Shown here one piece after another: positions 1 to 11,665 of a stretch of DNA of 64,000 nt (its first letter is position 1; the number at the start of each line of letters is the position of its first letter). The notes below the pieces were generated by a model, which did not search any database, was not told the DNA's origin, and was given only the letters and a program-made list of their open reading frames with translations. The position numbers and the translations under genes were made by a program. The stretch lies in contig LJIA01000008.1 of NCBI GenBank assembly GCA_001295775.1, positions 61,086-125,085 of the forward strand. Direction: 5' to 3'. The stretch is from a beta proteobacterium AAP99. GTDB taxonomy: Bacteria; Pseudomonadota; Gammaproteobacteria; Burkholderiales; Burkholderiaceae_C.

Positions 1-338
1 TCCACCAGCGGGTAGCGCAGAGCGATCGGCGTCTTGCAGTTGCTGCACCGCGCCTTGAGGAACACCCAGCTCACGACCGGGATGTTCTCGTACCAGCGCA
101 GGACATGCCCGCACTTCGGGCATGCGGAACCCGGCGTAACCAGATAGCGCCAGGTGCGCTGCGGCACAACCCATTCGTCTGCTGTGGACGCGCAGTCCGC
201 CACATGCATCGCTTCCATGATCTTGGGCATCCGGTGGATGACGACGTTCAGGAAGCTGCCGATGAGCAAACCGAACACCCCGAGGCTGACTGCCGCCAGC
301 CCGGGTTCATGCGTTAGGAGATCGAGGAGTTCGCGCAT
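1..338 (-). CDS. pilD: Prepilin leader peptidase / N-methyltransferase PilD (C-terminal part beyond the window)
   Basis: Integral-membrane aspartic protease that cleaves and N-methylates type IV prepilins. Only the first 112 codons are present. The translation starts MRELLDLLTHEPG, has a first membrane segment ending in the family motif GSFLNVVIHRMP, and then the cytoplasmic zinc domain with two Cys pairs (CPKC and CSNC) around NIPVVSW and ending RYPLVE. These are hallmark PilD features. The catalytic aspartates lie outside the window. The ATG at 338 is 12 nt downstream of the pilC stop, so pilB-pilC-pilD reads as one operon. Frame and motifs are read directly from the sequence. Confidence 0.93.
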   Translation of the reverse strand, partial: MRELLDLLTHEPGLAAVSLGVFGLLIGSFLNVVIHRMPKIMEAMHVADCASTADEWVVPQRTWRYLVTPGSACPKCGHVLRWYENIPVVSWVFLKARCSNCKTPIALRYPLV

Positions 339-350
339 CCGGCCCGGCGA

Positions 351-1571
351 TCAGACCACCGAACCGAGCTTGAAGATCGGGAGGTACATGGCGATGACGA
401 TGCCACCGATCAGCACGCCAAGCACCACCATGATCAAGGGCTCCATGAGCGAGGACAGTGCATCAACTGCTTCGTCGACTTCACGTTCATAGAAATCCGC
501 CACCTTGGACAGCATGTCGTCCAATGCGCCGGACTCCTCGCCGATGGAGGTCATCTGAATGGCCATGTTCGGAAAGACGTTCGAGTTCTGCATGGCGACG
601 GCCAGCGCGGTTCCGATGCTCACTTCGTTCTGGATGCCGCGCGTCGCCTGGGTATAGACCGCATTGCCGGCGGCGCCACCGACGGAGTCCAAGGCTTCGA
701 CCAAGGGCACACCGGCAGCGAACATCGTGGACAAGGTTCGTGTCCATCGGGCAACCGCAGCCTTCATCAGCAGGTCACCGAAGACGGGTGCCTTGAGCAT
801 CATGCGATCCATGAACATCTGGACCTTTGGCGAGCGCTTCCAAGCCTGGAAGAAGAAGTAGAGAGCACCAAAGGTGACGCCGAAGACCAGGTACCAGTAC
901 TTCACGAAGAAGTCAGACATTGCGATCACGATCAGCGTCGGCCCCGGCAGCTCTGCACCAAAGCTCGTGAAGATGTCTTTGAACGAGGGGATCACAAAGA
1001 TCATGATGACCGCAGTCACCACGAATGCGACGACGATCACCGATACCGGATAGAACAACGCCGACTTGATCTTGCCCTTAAGCGCAAGCGTCTTTTCCTT
1101 ATAGACGGCCAAGCGCTCAAGAAGCGTGTCCAAAATGCCTGCCTGCTCGCCCGCGCTAATCAGGTTGCAGAACAGCGCATCAAAGTACTGAGGAAACTTC
1201 CGGAATGCGGTAGCCAAGCTTGAGCCCGTTTCCACGTCCGCGCGAATGTCGTTCATCATCCGGGCAAACGCCGGGTTGGTCGACCCCCGGCTGACAATGT
1301 CGAAGCACTGAAGCATCGGCACACCGGCCTTGAGCATCGTCGCCAACTGGCGCGTGAAGATGGAAATTTCCTTGTCGGTGACCTTGCGGCCGCCCGAGAC
1401 GCGCTGCTTCTTGACCTTGGTCGGGAGAATTCCCTTCCGGCGCAGCGCGGATTGGACGACGGCTTCGCCGCCAGCGCGCATCTCGCCCTTGAGAATGCGA
1501 CCGACCTTGTCCTTGCCCTCCCAGAGATAGAGCGCGTCCGGAGTGCCTGCCTTGCGGGTTGCTGTGGCCAT
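351..1571 (-). CDS. pilC: Type IV pilus inner-membrane platform protein PilC
   Basis: Polytopic inner-membrane protein (406 aa) on which the PilB and PilT ATPases act during pilus assembly. It has two GspF/T2SSF domains (about residues 70-195 and 275-395) and hydrophobic segments near residues 170-195, 225-245 and 378-400, the usual PilC layout. The N-terminus (GKDKVGRILKGEM) matches the cytoplasmic lead-in of the family. It lies 43 nt downstream of pilB and 12 nt upstream of pilD. Length is normal and no disruption is seen. Confidence 0.95.
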   Translation of the reverse strand: MATATRKAGTPDALYLWEGKDKVGRILKGEMRAGGEAVVQSALRRKGILPTKVKKQRVSGGRKVTDKEISIFTRQLATMLKAGVPMLQCFDIVSRGSTNPAFARMMNDIRADVETGSSLATAFRKFPQYFDALFCNLISAGEQAGILDTLLERLAVYKEKTLALKGKIKSALFYPVSVIVVAFVVTAVIMIFVIPSFKDIFTSFGAELPGPTLIVIAMSDFFVKYWYLVFGVTFGALYFFFQAWKRSPKVQMFMDRMMLKAPVFGDLLMKAAVARWTRTLSTMFAAGVPLVEALDSVGGAAGNAVYTQATRGIQNEVSIGTALAVAMQNSNVFPNMAIQMTSIGEESGALDDMLSKVADFYEREVDEAVDALSSLMEPLIMVVLGVLIGGIVIAMYLPIFKLGSVV

Positions 1572-1614
1572 AATTCTGTCCGATTACCGTCGTTCTGGTG
1601 TCGCAGCGTCGCGT

Positions 1615-3339
1615 TCACTCGTTGGTGACTGCGAACACTTCCTCAAGTGATGTCACGCCTTGCCGGACCTTGGCCAGTCCGGATTCGCGCAGCGAACGCA
1701 CGCCTTCGATCTTGGCCTGTTCCGCGATCTGCATGGCATTGCCGTTGGTCAGGATGATTCTCTGAATCTCCTCCGAGATCGGCATCACCTGATAGATGCC
1801 GACCCGGCCCTTGTAGCCGGAGCCATTGCAGCGATCGCAGCCAACCGGCTTGTAGGGCTTCCAGCTCCCGTCAAGATCGTCGTCCGCGTATCCAGCTTCC
1901 ACCAGTGCGTCGTAGGGCAGTTCATAGGGCTGCTTGCATTGTGCGCACAGGCGCCGAGCGAGGCGCTGGGCCGTGATGAGAATCACGGATGAGGCGATGT
2001 TGAACGGCGCGACACCCATGTTCATCAGACGGGTCAGCGTCGTTGGCGCGTCGTTGGTATGCAGGGTAGAGAACACCATGTGGCCGGTCTGGGCGGCCTT
2101 GATGGCAATGTCGGCAGTCTCTAGGTCGCGGATTTCGCCGACCATGATGATGTCAGGATCCTGGCGCAGAAAGGACTTCAGGGCCGCGGCAAAAGTCAGA
2201 CCGGCTTTTTCGTTCACGTTGACCTGGTTGATCCCGGGCAGCGAAATTTCCGCCGGGTCTTCCGCGGTGGCGATATTCACACCGGGTTCATTGAGCAGAT
2301 TCAGGCAGGTGTAGAGCGACACAGTCTTGCCTGAACCGGTCGGGCCCGTAACGAGCACCATTCCGTAGGGTCGCTTGATCGCCTCCATGAGGCGTTCCTT
2401 CTCGATCGGGTCGTAGCCAAGTGCATCAATCCCGAGTCGGGCCGACGACGGATCGAGAATACGCATCACGATCTTCTCGCCGTACATCGTCGGCAGCGTC
2501 GACACCCGCAGGTCGATCACTTTGGTGGGGCTGACCGCAATCTTCACGCGTCCATCCTGCGGGACGCGTTTCTCGGAAATGTCGAGCTTGGAGATCACCT
2601 TCAGGCGGGCGGCGATACGCTCGCGCAGTTGCAGCGGCGGTTGTGCCACCTCCTTGAGCATGCCGTCGACGCGGAAGCGGATCCGGTAGTACTTCTCGTA
2701 GGGCTCGAAGTGCATGTCCGATGCGCCGGCATCGATGGCGTCAATCATGATCTTCTGCAGAAACTTGACGATGGGCGCTTCGTCAGCGTCAGCGCCGTCG
2801 TCCACCGATTGTGCGTCGGTGTCGACGACTTCAAGGTTGACGTCGGAGTCACCTGTTAGCTCGCTGATCGCCGTGGTCGCGGACTTCGCGTTGCGATCGA
2901 CGATCTCGCGCAGCCGGTCGTGCTCGGCCACCACGATGTCCAGTTGCAGCTGCGTCTGGAACTGGATTTGCGAGAGTGCCTGCTGATTGGTCGGGTCTGA
3001 GACGGCGACATACAGGCGATTGCCGCGCTTCTTGAGCGCCAGAACGTAGTTGCTCTGGGCGAGCTTCTTGTCGATCAGATCAATTGGCAGCTGATCGATG
3101 TCCAAGGTGGACACATCAACCATTGGATGCCCGAAGGATTCGCTGATGACGCGAGCCAGCGTCGCCGAGTTCATGTTCGGCAGCTTGGCGGCCAGTAGCT
3201 CGTCGATGAACTCGGTCTTGTTCTCTGCAGCACGCTTGCTGACGCGATCGGCGTCCGGCACGTTCAGCGCGTTGAACTGAACGAGCGCGCGCGCCAGCCC
3301 GGTCAGCTGGGTGCTGCCAGCAGCAGCGTTAACGGCCAT
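1615..3339 (-). CDS. pilB: Type IV pilus assembly ATPase PilB
   Basis: Cytoplasmic hexameric ATPase that powers pilus extension; 574 aa from the ATG at 3339. I chose this ATG because GGAG lies 5 nt upstream; a GTG two codons earlier overlaps that ribosome site. It has an N-terminal GspE/MshEN domain, Walker A GPTGSGKT near residue 331, the Asp/His-box region (RQDPDIIMVGEIRD, TLHTNDA) and a zinc tetracysteine with CAQC near 465 and CDRC near 503, as in PilB. First gene of the pilB-pilC-pilD operon. Confidence 0.95.
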   Translation of the reverse strand: MAVNAAAGSTQLTGLARALVQFNALNVPDADRVSKRAAENKTEFIDELLAAKLPNMNSATLARVISESFGHPMVDVSTLDIDQLPIDLIDKKLAQSNYVLALKKRGNRLYVAVSDPTNQQALSQIQFQTQLQLDIVVAEHDRLREIVDRNAKSATTAISELTGDSDVNLEVVDTDAQSVDDGADADEAPIVKFLQKIMIDAIDAGASDMHFEPYEKYYRIRFRVDGMLKEVAQPPLQLRERIAARLKVISKLDISEKRVPQDGRVKIAVSPTKVIDLRVSTLPTMYGEKIVMRILDPSSARLGIDALGYDPIEKERLMEAIKRPYGMVLVTGPTGSGKTVSLYTCLNLLNEPGVNIATAEDPAEISLPGINQVNVNEKAGLTFAAALKSFLRQDPDIIMVGEIRDLETADIAIKAAQTGHMVFSTLHTNDAPTTLTRLMNMGVAPFNIASSVILITAQRLARRLCAQCKQPYELPYDALVEAGYADDDLDGSWKPYKPVGCDRCNGSGYKGRVGIYQVMPISEEIQRIILTNGNAMQIAEQAKIEGVRSLRESGLAKVRQGVTSLEEVFAVTNE

Positions 3340-3562
3340 GAGCACTCCGCGCGGTCATCCTGCGCATTTCAGTGAATCGTGAACTCGCGTCAGGCAGTCG
3401 CCACGCGAATGTTGAGAAAACACTTTAACTGTACGCGCCAAGGACCCGTGTTGCAAAGAAAAGCACGAACCGCCCGCGCACGAATGCGACACCGGCAACG
3501 TGACGAAATGCTTCAAGCTGTCAGCCTGCGCAATCTCGCGTTCACTTCAAGGGAAGGAAATC

Positions 3563-3639
3563 TGGTCGGGGTGAGAGGATTCGAACCTCCGGCCTCTACG
3601 TCCCGAACGTAGCGCTCTACCAGGCTAAGCTACACCCCG
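3563..3639 (-). tRNA. tRNA-Pro (anticodon CGG)
   Basis: The minus strand folds as a cloverleaf of 77 nt including an encoded CCA. The acceptor stem is CGGGGTG/CACCCCG with discriminator A. The anticodon stem CTACG/CGTAG closes loop TTCGGGA (anticodon CGG), and the T arm contains GGTTCGAATCC. It reads proline codon CCG. It stands alone between pilB and the polyprenyl synthase gene on the same strand. Confidence 0.96.
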
Positions 3640-3665
3640 AATTGGCATCGGTGCCGACTGCAACG

Positions 3666-4628
3666 TCAGGACCGACGTTCAACCACCGAAGCGCACAATT
3701 GTAGCAAAAGCGCCTTGTCCCCCGATTCCGGCAGGCAATCGAGCAGATCTCGCGCGCTGCCAGCCTGCTCGGTGGCCTGCCGGCGGGTCGCCTCGATGGC
3801 ACCGGTGGCGTGCACCGCCGCCAGAACGGCTTCGAAGGCGTCCACGTCGCCCGCTTCGATGGCGGCACGCACGATGCCGCGCTGTTCCGAATTGCCGTGG
3901 TGCAGCACGTGGATCAGCGGGTAGGTGAGCTTGCCCTCGCGCAGATCGTCACCCAGGTTCTTGCCGGTCAGGGCGGGGTCGCCTTCGTAGTCGAGCGAAT
4001 CATCAATCAGCTGGAAGGCGCTGCCGATCTTGCGACCGAAACCGGCCAATGCGTCTTCCTGGCCCTGCGGGAGCCCGGCAAGGATGGCAGGCACGCGTGT
4101 GGCAGCCTCGAAGAGCTTGGCAGTCTTGAACTCGATCACCTGCATGTAGCGATCGAGGGTGACATCCGGATCGTGCATGTTCAGCAACTGAAGCACCTCG
4201 CCTTCGGCGATGGTGTTCGTGGCGTCCGCCATTACCGCCATGACCTTCATGGAGTCCACGCTGACCATCATTTGGAATGCGCGGGAGTACAAGAAGTCAC
4301 CAACCAGCACGCTGGCGGCATTGCCAAACACTGCGTTGGCGGTTTTGCGACCGCGGCGCATTGACGATTCGTCAACCACGTCGTCATGCAGCAGCGTGGC
4401 GGTGTGGATGAACTCGATCACTGCCGCGAGTTCGTACTTGGCCGCGCCTTCGACGCGCAAGGCGCGCGCCAGCAGCAGCAGCAGGGCCGGGCGCAGCCGC
4501 TTGCCTCCGGCCCCGATGATGTATTCCGCGATGGAGCGGATCAGCGCGACATTCGAGTCCAGCCGCTGGCGGATCAGCGCATCGAGCCGCGCCATGTCGG
4601 GCGCTAGGGGTTCCAGGAAGGGGATCAA
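3666..4628 (-). CDS. ispB: Polyprenyl (octaprenyl) diphosphate synthase
   Basis: Trans-prenyltransferase that elongates farnesyl diphosphate to the ubiquinone side chain. The first Asp-rich motif is LLHDDVVDE near residue 83 and the second is LIDDSLDY near 208; GGKRLRP and the GKNLGDDLREGK segment also fit IspB. The start is uncertain. TTG at 4628 gives an N-terminus of family length (IPFLEPLAPDMARLD), ATG at 4595 is a shorter option, and GTG at 4700 would add 24 residues. None has a convincing ribosome site. It is divergent from rplU, as in many proteobacteria. Confidence 0.9.
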   Translation of the reverse strand: MIPFLEPLAPDMARLDALIRQRLDSNVALIRSIAEYIIGAGGKRLRPALLLLLARALRVEGAAKYELAAVIEFIHTATLLHDDVVDESSMRRGRKTANAVFGNAASVLVGDFLYSRAFQMMVSVDSMKVMAVMADATNTIAEGEVLQLLNMHDPDVTLDRYMQVIEFKTAKLFEAATRVPAILAGLPQGQEDALAGFGRKIGSAFQLIDDSLDYEGDPALTGKNLGDDLREGKLTYPLIHVLHHGNSEQRGIVRAAIEAGDVDAFEAVLAAVHATGAIEATRRQATEQAGSARDLLDCLPESGDKALLLQLCASVVERRS

Positions 4629-4772
4629 GGCAATGCCGCTGGCAGGTGGGTCACAGGGAGTCACGGGGCGCGAGCAAGCGCAGAAACGGCTGCGCAGCAC
4701 GCACGAATCAGCAAATTATAGAAATCGAGGCTTGCCTAGAGCCAGCCGCCCAGTTGCCGCAGCGCTCAAACT

Positions 4773-4802
4773 TGCCTTAAGTCCTTGATTCGTGGGATAC
4801 TT
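4773..4802 (+). promoter_or_regulatory. Putative sigma70 promoter of rplU-rpmA
   Basis: TTGCCT (4773-4778) and GATACT (4797-4802) with an 18-bp spacer lie 50 nt before the rplU start, in the divergent region with ispB. Inferred from the motif match and position only. Confidence 0.4.
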
Positions 4803-4851
4803 TCGGGCTCCGCGCGCGAAAAGCAGTGGAGATTCAATTCAAGAGGTCAAC

Positions 4852-5457
4852 ATGTACGCAGTCATAAAAACCGGGGGCAAGCAGTATCGCGTGTCCGCCG
4901 GCGAAAAACTCAAGGTAGAACAGATCGCAGCGGAACCTGGCCAAGTCATCACGATTGATTCCGTTCTGGCCGTGGGCGCCGGTGACACCGTTGCGGTGGG
5001 CACCCCCCTGGTGGCTGGTGCGGCAGTCAAGGCGACGGTGCTTGCCCATGGTCGAGCCGACAAGGTCAAGATCTTCAAGATGCGCCGCCGCAAGCACTAC
5101 CAGAAGCGGCAGGGTCATCGTCAGTGGTTCACGGAGCTGTTCATCAGCGAGATCAGCGGTGCCGGCCAATCGGCCAAGGCAGACGCTCCGGCGGTGTCCA
5201 AGGCCGAAGACCTGACGATCGTTGAAGGCATCGGCCCGAAGATCGCCGAACTGCTGCGCGCAGCCGGCATCACCACCTTCGCCGCCCTGGCAGATGCCAA
5301 GGTGGACGCGATCGCCGAGATCCTGAAGGCCGGTGGCTCGCGCTTCGCCAGCCACAAGCCGGACAGCTGGCCCCAGCAGGCCGCGCTGGCTCGTGACGGC
5401 AAGTGGGACGAACTCAAGACGCTGCAGGACGAGCTCGTCGGCGGCAAGGCCAAGTAA
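4852..5457 (+). CDS. rplU: 50S ribosomal protein L21 with C-terminal helix-hairpin-helix extension
   Basis: The first ~103 residues are a normal L21 ([14 protein letters not shown] start, then [19 protein letters not shown]), a 23S rRNA-binding protein. Instead of stopping there, the 201-aa frame continues with a linker rich in Ala and a domain of about 80 residues. That domain contains [25 protein letters not shown] and [17 protein letters not shown], and looks like a helix-hairpin-helix unit (GIGPKIA is the hairpin). I start at ATG 4852 with AGAGG upstream; the frame is open further 5' without L21 homology. Similar tails are known on some Bacteroidetes L21 proteins, but betaproteobacterial L21 normally ends near residue 103. 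It is followed at 13 nt by rpmA. Confidence 0.95.
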   Translation: MYAVIKTGGKQYRVSAGEKLKVEQIAAEPGQVITIDSVLAVGAGDTVAVGTPLVAGAAVKATVLAHGRADKVKIFKMRRRKHYQKRQGHRQWFTELFISEISGAGQSAKADAPAVSKAEDLTIVEGIGPKIAELLRAAGITTFAALADAKVDAIAEILKAGGSRFASHKPDSWPQQAALARDGKWDELKTLQDELVGGKAK

Positions 5458-5470
5458 GGAGTAAGCGACC

Positions 5471-5728
5471 ATGGCACAGAAAAAAGGCGGCGGCTCGACG
5501 CGGAACGGTCGCGACAGCGAAAGCAAGCGACTGGGCGTGAAGGTGTATGGCGGCCAGGACATCAATGCCGGCTCCATCATCGTGCGCCAGCGTGGCACCG
5601 AGTTCCATCCCGGCGTGAACGTCGGCATGGGCAAGGACCACACCCTGTACGCGCTGATCGACGGCAAGGTGAACTTTGCAGTCAAGGGCCCGTTCAAGCG
5701 CCGTACCGTGAACGTCAGCCAGGCCTGA
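5471..5728 (+). CDS. rpmA: 50S ribosomal protein L27
   Basis: 85-aa ribosomal protein at the peptidyl-transferase centre. It starts [16 protein letters not shown] and carries the conserved [20 protein letters not shown] block. It is preceded by AAGGAG and lies 13 nt after rplU, the conserved rplU-rpmA pair. A strong intrinsic terminator follows at 5788. Confidence 0.97.
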   Translation: MAQKKGGGSTRNGRDSESKRLGVKVYGGQDINAGSIIVRQRGTEFHPGVNVGMGKDHTLYALIDGKVNFAVKGPFKRRTVNVSQA

Positions 5729-5787
5729 GGTCCGATCAACGCGTCAAGCAGTACAGCGTCATCGGCCGCAGCGCAGGCTGCAGCAAC

Positions 5788-5820
5788 AAGGGCCTCGCGG
5801 TGCGAGGCCCTTTGTCTTTG
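5788..5820 (+). terminator. Intrinsic terminator after rplU-rpmA
   Basis: Perfect 11-bp stem AAGGGCCTCGC / GCGAGGCCCTT with a 3-nt loop (GGT), followed by TTTGTCTTTG. It lies 60 nt after the rpmA stop and ends the ribosomal-protein transcript before obg. Confidence 0.9.
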
Positions 5821-5936
5821 CGCCTTGCAGTGCGCGCCGCGTAGGCTGGTGCGACTTGCGATGCGAAAGCGGTGATGTCGTCGCGTGGTGTTGCGGGACA
5901 CCGTGGCACCCGGCAGTACCCAGCTAGACCAAGCAT

Positions 5937-5993
5937 TCATGCGCCTCTTCGGGCCAAAATGGCTGGAGAGCCGCACCAGACAAGCGGAAGGCG
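5937..5993 (-). repeat. REP-like palindromic repeat, copy A (minus orientation)
   Basis: Read on the minus strand it has CCTTCCGCTTGT, then a hairpin whose arms are GCGGCTCTCCAGCC and GGCCCGAAGAGGCGC (imperfect) around an ATTTT loop, and ends near CATGAA. It matches copies at 10984, 54787, 54868 and 58613. It occupies the otherwise empty 336-bp gap between rpmA and obg; nothing else beyond the terminator is seen there. Confidence 0.75.
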
Positions 5994-6040
5994 CGTCCTG
6001 ATCGTGTCCGTCCGGCACGGCTGATCGGCGCCTCGGCTGA

Positions 6041-8337
<2,297 letters not shown>

Positions 8338-8364
8338 AGCCGCCACCTTCTCGCGGACCAAAGA

Positions 8365-8400
8365 AAAACGGCTGGGGTGCTCCCAGCCGTTTTGCTTTTG
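8365..8400. terminator. Bidirectional intrinsic terminator between proB and rppH
   Basis: Perfect 12-bp stem AAAACGGCTGGG / CCCAGCCGTTTT with loop GTGCT, T-rich downstream on the plus strand and A-rich upstream (T-rich on the minus strand). The convergent genes proB and rppH both end next to it. Confidence 0.88.
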
Positions 8401-8420
8401 AACTGCAGCGCAGTGCTCTG

Positions 8421-9077
8421 CTAACTGCTCGCCGCCGTCTTCGGCTCCGCTTCTGCAGGCGGCTCTTCCGGTTCGCCCTCGAAGTGGATGCCGGTGATGG
8501 GACCGATCACCGTGTCCGAGTTCAGGTCCGCCGCGGGCGGATGGCTTTCCTCGGCCTGCTGCGTCAGGTGCACATGGCCGCGCAGGTAGCGGTTGCCTTC
8601 CTGACGGCGCTGGATGTACTGCGCAAGCTCCGTGAGTGCGAGCTGATAGACCTCGCGCTTGAACTCGATCACTGCGTCCAGTTCGACCCAGTAATTGCTC
8701 CAGCGCCAGGCATCGAACTCCGGGTGGGTGGAGGCCCGCAGGTCGATCTGGCTGTCGCGTCCGAGCAGACGCAGCAGAAACCAGATCTGCTTCTGGCCGC
8801 GGTAATGCCCGCGCCACTCTCTGCGGATCCAGTGATCCGGCACCTCATAGCGCAACCAGCCGCGCGTGCGGCCGAGAATCTTCACGTGCTCCGGCTTCAG
8901 GCCAATTTCCTCTTCGAGCTCGCGGAACATCGCCTGCACGGGAGACTCCCCGTACTTGATGCCCCCTTGAGGGAATTGCCATGAATGTTCCCGAATCCGT
9001 TTGCCCCAGAAGACCTCGTTCTTGTGGTTGAGCAGGATGATGCCGACATTCGGGCGAAAGCCCTCCTTGTCGAGCAT
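8421..9077 (-). CDS. rppH: RNA pyrophosphohydrolase RppH
   Basis: Nudix hydrolase that removes pyrophosphate from 5'-triphosphate mRNA and triggers decay. The N-terminus [15 protein letters not shown] and [16 protein letters not shown] are RppH-specific, and the Nudix box is [17 protein letters not shown]. Core homology ends near residue 160; the remaining ~55 residues (218 aa total) are a low-complexity Glu/Pro/Ala tail, common in betaproteobacterial RppH. Divergent from proS with 126 bp between starts. Confidence 0.95.
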   Translation of the reverse strand: MLDKEGFRPNVGIILLNHKNEVFWGKRIREHSWQFPQGGIKYGESPVQAMFRELEEEIGLKPEHVKILGRTRGWLRYEVPDHWIRREWRGHYRGQKQIWFLLRLLGRDSQIDLRASTHPEFDAWRWSNYWVELDAVIEFKREVYQLALTELAQYIQRRQEGNRYLRGHVHLTQQAEESHPPAADLNSDTVIGPITGIHFEGEPEEPPAEAEPKTAASS

Positions 9078-9203
9078 GATGACTACCCCAAATCTTTACA
9101 ATCTGAGCCGATTCTAATCACAAGCCTCGTGTGCAAGACAAGGTGAAACCCTGTCTTTGGCGCGCGAAATCCCCCGCATCTTTCTGCATCGGTTCCCAAC
9201 TTC

Positions 9204-10931
9204 ATGCGCGCCAGTCGATTCCATATCTCCACCCTCAAAGAGGCCCCTGCAGACGCGGACATCGTCAGCCAGAAGCTCATGCTGCGCGGTGGCCTGATCA
9301 AGAAGCTCGCGGGGGGCATCTACAACTACATGCCGATGGGCCTGCGCATCATCCGCAAGGTGGAGACCATCATCCGTGAGGAGATGAACCGCGCCGGCGC
9401 CATCGAGCTGCTCATGCCCGTGGTGCAGCCCGCCGAGGTCTGGCAGGAGACGGGCCGCTTCGACAAGATGGGCCCGGAGCTGCTGCGGGTGAAGGACCGC
9501 CATGGGCGCGACTTCATCATCCAGCCCACCAGCGAAGAAGTGGTGACTGACATCGCGCGCCAGGAGATCAAGAGCTACCGCCAGCTGCCCAAGAACTTCT
9601 ATCACATCCAGACCAAGTTCCGCGACGAGCGCCGGCCGCGCTTTGGCGTGATGCGCGGACGCGAGTTCACGATGAAGGACGCCTACTCCTTCGACCGCAC
9701 CGTGGAAGACGCCGGCAAGAGCTACGAGGCGATGTACGCCGCGTACTGCAAGATCTTCGACCGCCTGGGCCTGACCTATCGCGCCGTGGCGGCCGACACC
9801 GGTGCAATCGGCGGCGACAAGAGCCATGAGTTCCAGGTGATCGCCGACACGGGCGAGGACGCGATCGCCTACTGCCCCACGAGCAACTACGCCGCCAACA
9901 TCGAGCTGGCCGAGGCGGTGTCGCTCATCGCCGAGCGTGCTGCCGCTGCGCAGGGCATGGTCAAGACACCCACGCCCGGCAAGAGCACTTGCGAAGACGT
10001 GGCTGCGTTGCTGAACATTCCGCTTGAGCGCACGGTGAAGTCCCTGGTGCTCGCGACGGACACCGACAAGGGCGCGGTCATCCACCTGCTGCTGGTGCGC
10101 GGCGATCATGACCTGAACGAAGTGAAGGCCGGCAAGATCGAAGGCATGAAGGACGGCTGGCGCTTTGCCACCGAGGCTGAGATCGTCGAACACTTCGGCT
10201 GCAAGCCCGGCTACCTCGGCCCCATCGGCATGAAGAAGCCCGTGCGTGTGATCGCGGACCGCACCGTGGCGAACATGAGTGATTTCGTCTGTGGCGCCAA
10301 CGAGGTGGACTTCCACTTCACCGGCGTGAACTGGGGCCGCGATCTGCCGGAGCCGGATCTGGTGGCCGATATCCGCAACATCCGCGAGGGTGACCCCTCG
10401 CCGGACGGCAAGGGTGTGCTCGCCATCCAGCGCGGCATCGAAGTGGGCCACGTGTTCTACCTTGGTACCAAGTACAGCAAGGCCATGAACGCCACCTTCC
10501 TCGACGAGACCGGCAAGCCCGCGCTCATGGAAATGGGCTGCTACGGCATCGGTGTCACGCGCATCCTGGGTGCCGCCATTGAGCAGAACCATGATGAGAA
10601 GGGGATGATCTGGCCGGCCTCGATCGCGCCCTTTGCCGTGGTGATCTGCCCGGTGGGCTACGACCGCATCGAGGCGGTGAAGGCCGAGGCCGACAAGCTC
10701 TATGCCGAGCTGGCCGCCGCTGGCATTGACGTGCTGCTCGATGACCGCGGCGAGCGCCCCGGTGTGATGTTTGCCGACTGGGAGCTGATCGGCGTGCCGC
10801 ACCGCGTGACGATCGGCGAGCGTGGGTTGAAGGAGGGCAAGGTCGAATACCAGGCCCGCCGTGATGCTGCAGCCACGCCTGTCGCCGTGGGCGACGTCGC
10901 TGCGCATGTGAAGGCGGCGCTCGCCGGGTGA
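9204..10931 (+). CDS. proS: Prolyl-tRNA synthetase (bacterial type with editing domain)
   Basis: Class II aminoacyl-tRNA synthetase, 575 aa. It starts [18 protein letters not shown]. Motif 2 appears as [16 protein letters not shown], and the proline-site segment QPTSEEVV is present. The INS editing domain lies at about 230-390 ([30 protein letters not shown]). Motif 3 is [11 protein letters not shown], and the C-terminal anticodon-binding domain includes [21 protein letters not shown]. Normal length. The next frame overlaps its stop as GTGA. Confidence 0.97.
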   Translation: MRASRFHISTLKEAPADADIVSQKLMLRGGLIKKLAGGIYNYMPMGLRIIRKVETIIREEMNRAGAIELLMPVVQPAEVWQETGRFDKMGPELLRVKDRHGRDFIIQPTSEEVVTDIARQEIKSYRQLPKNFYHIQTKFRDERRPRFGVMRGREFTMKDAYSFDRTVEDAGKSYEAMYAAYCKIFDRLGLTYRAVAADTGAIGGDKSHEFQVIADTGEDAIAYCPTSNYAANIELAEAVSLIAERAAAAQGMVKTPTPGKSTCEDVAALLNIPLERTVKSLVLATDTDKGAVIHLLLVRGDHDLNEVKAGKIEGMKDGWRFATEAEIVEHFGCKPGYLGPIGMKKPVRVIADRTVANMSDFVCGANEVDFHFTGVNWGRDLPEPDLVADIRNIREGDPSPDGKGVLAIQRGIEVGHVFYLGTKYSKAMNATFLDETGKPALMEMGCYGIGVTRILGAAIEQNHDEKGMIWPASIAPFAVVICPVGYDRIEAVKAEADKLYAELAAAGIDVLLDDRGERPGVMFADWELIGVPHRVTIGERGLKEGKVEYQARRDAAATPVAVGDVAAHVKAALAG

Positions 10932-10983
10932 GCGATTCGCTGCAGATGCCGCCGTTGATGGTTTTGGCCGTAGTTCGAAGAAG

Positions 10984-11040
10984 CCTTTCCGCTTGTTCCA
11001 TGCGGTTCTTCAGCCATTTTGGTCTGAAGAACCGCGCCAA
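10984..11040 (+). repeat. REP-like palindromic repeat, copy B (perfect hairpin)
   Basis: CCTTTCCGCTTGTTCCAT leads into a perfect 12-bp inverted repeat GCGGTTCTTCAG (11002-11013) / CTGAAGAACCGC (11024-11035) with loop CCATTTTGGT. Same family as 5937, 54787, 54868 and 58613. The possible ATG at 11000 of the next gene lies inside it. Confidence 0.85.
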
Positions 11041-11665
11041 AAGCCATTGTTCATTGCGGTATGCGGGCACGGTTGCGCTGTGCATCGCGCTGCTGAGCCC
11101 GGTGGCTCACGCCGGTGCCCAGAAGGAAGAAACGCTCGCCGACAACGTGCGCACGGCGCTGGCCGCAGCGATTGCGGACAAGGCGCCGCCGGTTTGGCGC
11201 TATGAGAAGCCCGAGGAGCGGGCGCGCTACCAGCGTTGGCTGTCGGCCATGGACGAGCGCCTGGCCAAGCGGCGCCGCGAGATGGATGCGCGCACGCGCA
11301 TTGAGCTGCTGGAGACCATCTATTACGAAGCCAAGCGCGCCGGTGTGGACCCCGGCATGGTGCTCGGCCTGATCCAGGTGGAGAGCAACTTCCGCAAGTA
11401 CGCCATCAGCGACGCTGATGCGCGCGGGCTGATGCAGGTCATGCCCTTCTGGACCCGCACCATTGGCGATGGCGACGTGCGCAAGCTGTTCCACATGCAC
11501 ACCAACCTGCGCTACGGCTGCACGATTCTGCGGCACTACATCGACCGCGAGAACGGCAACCTCTTCCTCGCCCTGGGCCGCTACAACGGCAGCCGCGGGC
11601 GCGACCCCTACCCCAACGCCGTGCTCGCCGCCTGGGAGCGCTGGAAGTTCAAGGACGCCCCATGA
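11000..11665 (+). CDS. Lytic transglycosylase, SLT family (secreted)
   Basis: Peptidoglycan-cleaving transglycosylase. The SLT domain is at about 90-215, with catalytic Glu in GLIQVESNFRKYAIS followed by ARGLMQVMPFW and ALGRYNGS. The N-terminus carries a signal peptide ending SPVAHA. The start is unclear. ATG at 11000 lies inside a REP palindrome and gives a long basic n-region, TTG at 11054 gives a compact signal peptide, and GTG at 10928 overlaps the proS stop. ATGA overlap (4 nt) with the downstream lipoprotein suggests coupling. Confidence 0.85.
   Translation: MRFFSHFGLKNRAKSHCSLRYAGTVALCIALLSPVAHAGAQKEETLADNVRTALAAAIADKAPPVWRYEKPEERARYQRWLSAMDERLAKRRREMDARTRIELLETIYYEAKRAGVDPGMVLGLIQVESNFRKYAISDADARGLMQVMPFWTRTIGDGDVRKLFHMHTNLRYGCTILRHYIDRENGNLFLALGRYNGSRGRDPYPNAVLAAWERWKFKDAP

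Noticed and set aside
3379..3612. Short frame crossing the tRNA-Pro gene
   Set aside because: It reads through the tRNA on the opposite strand and has no ribosome site.
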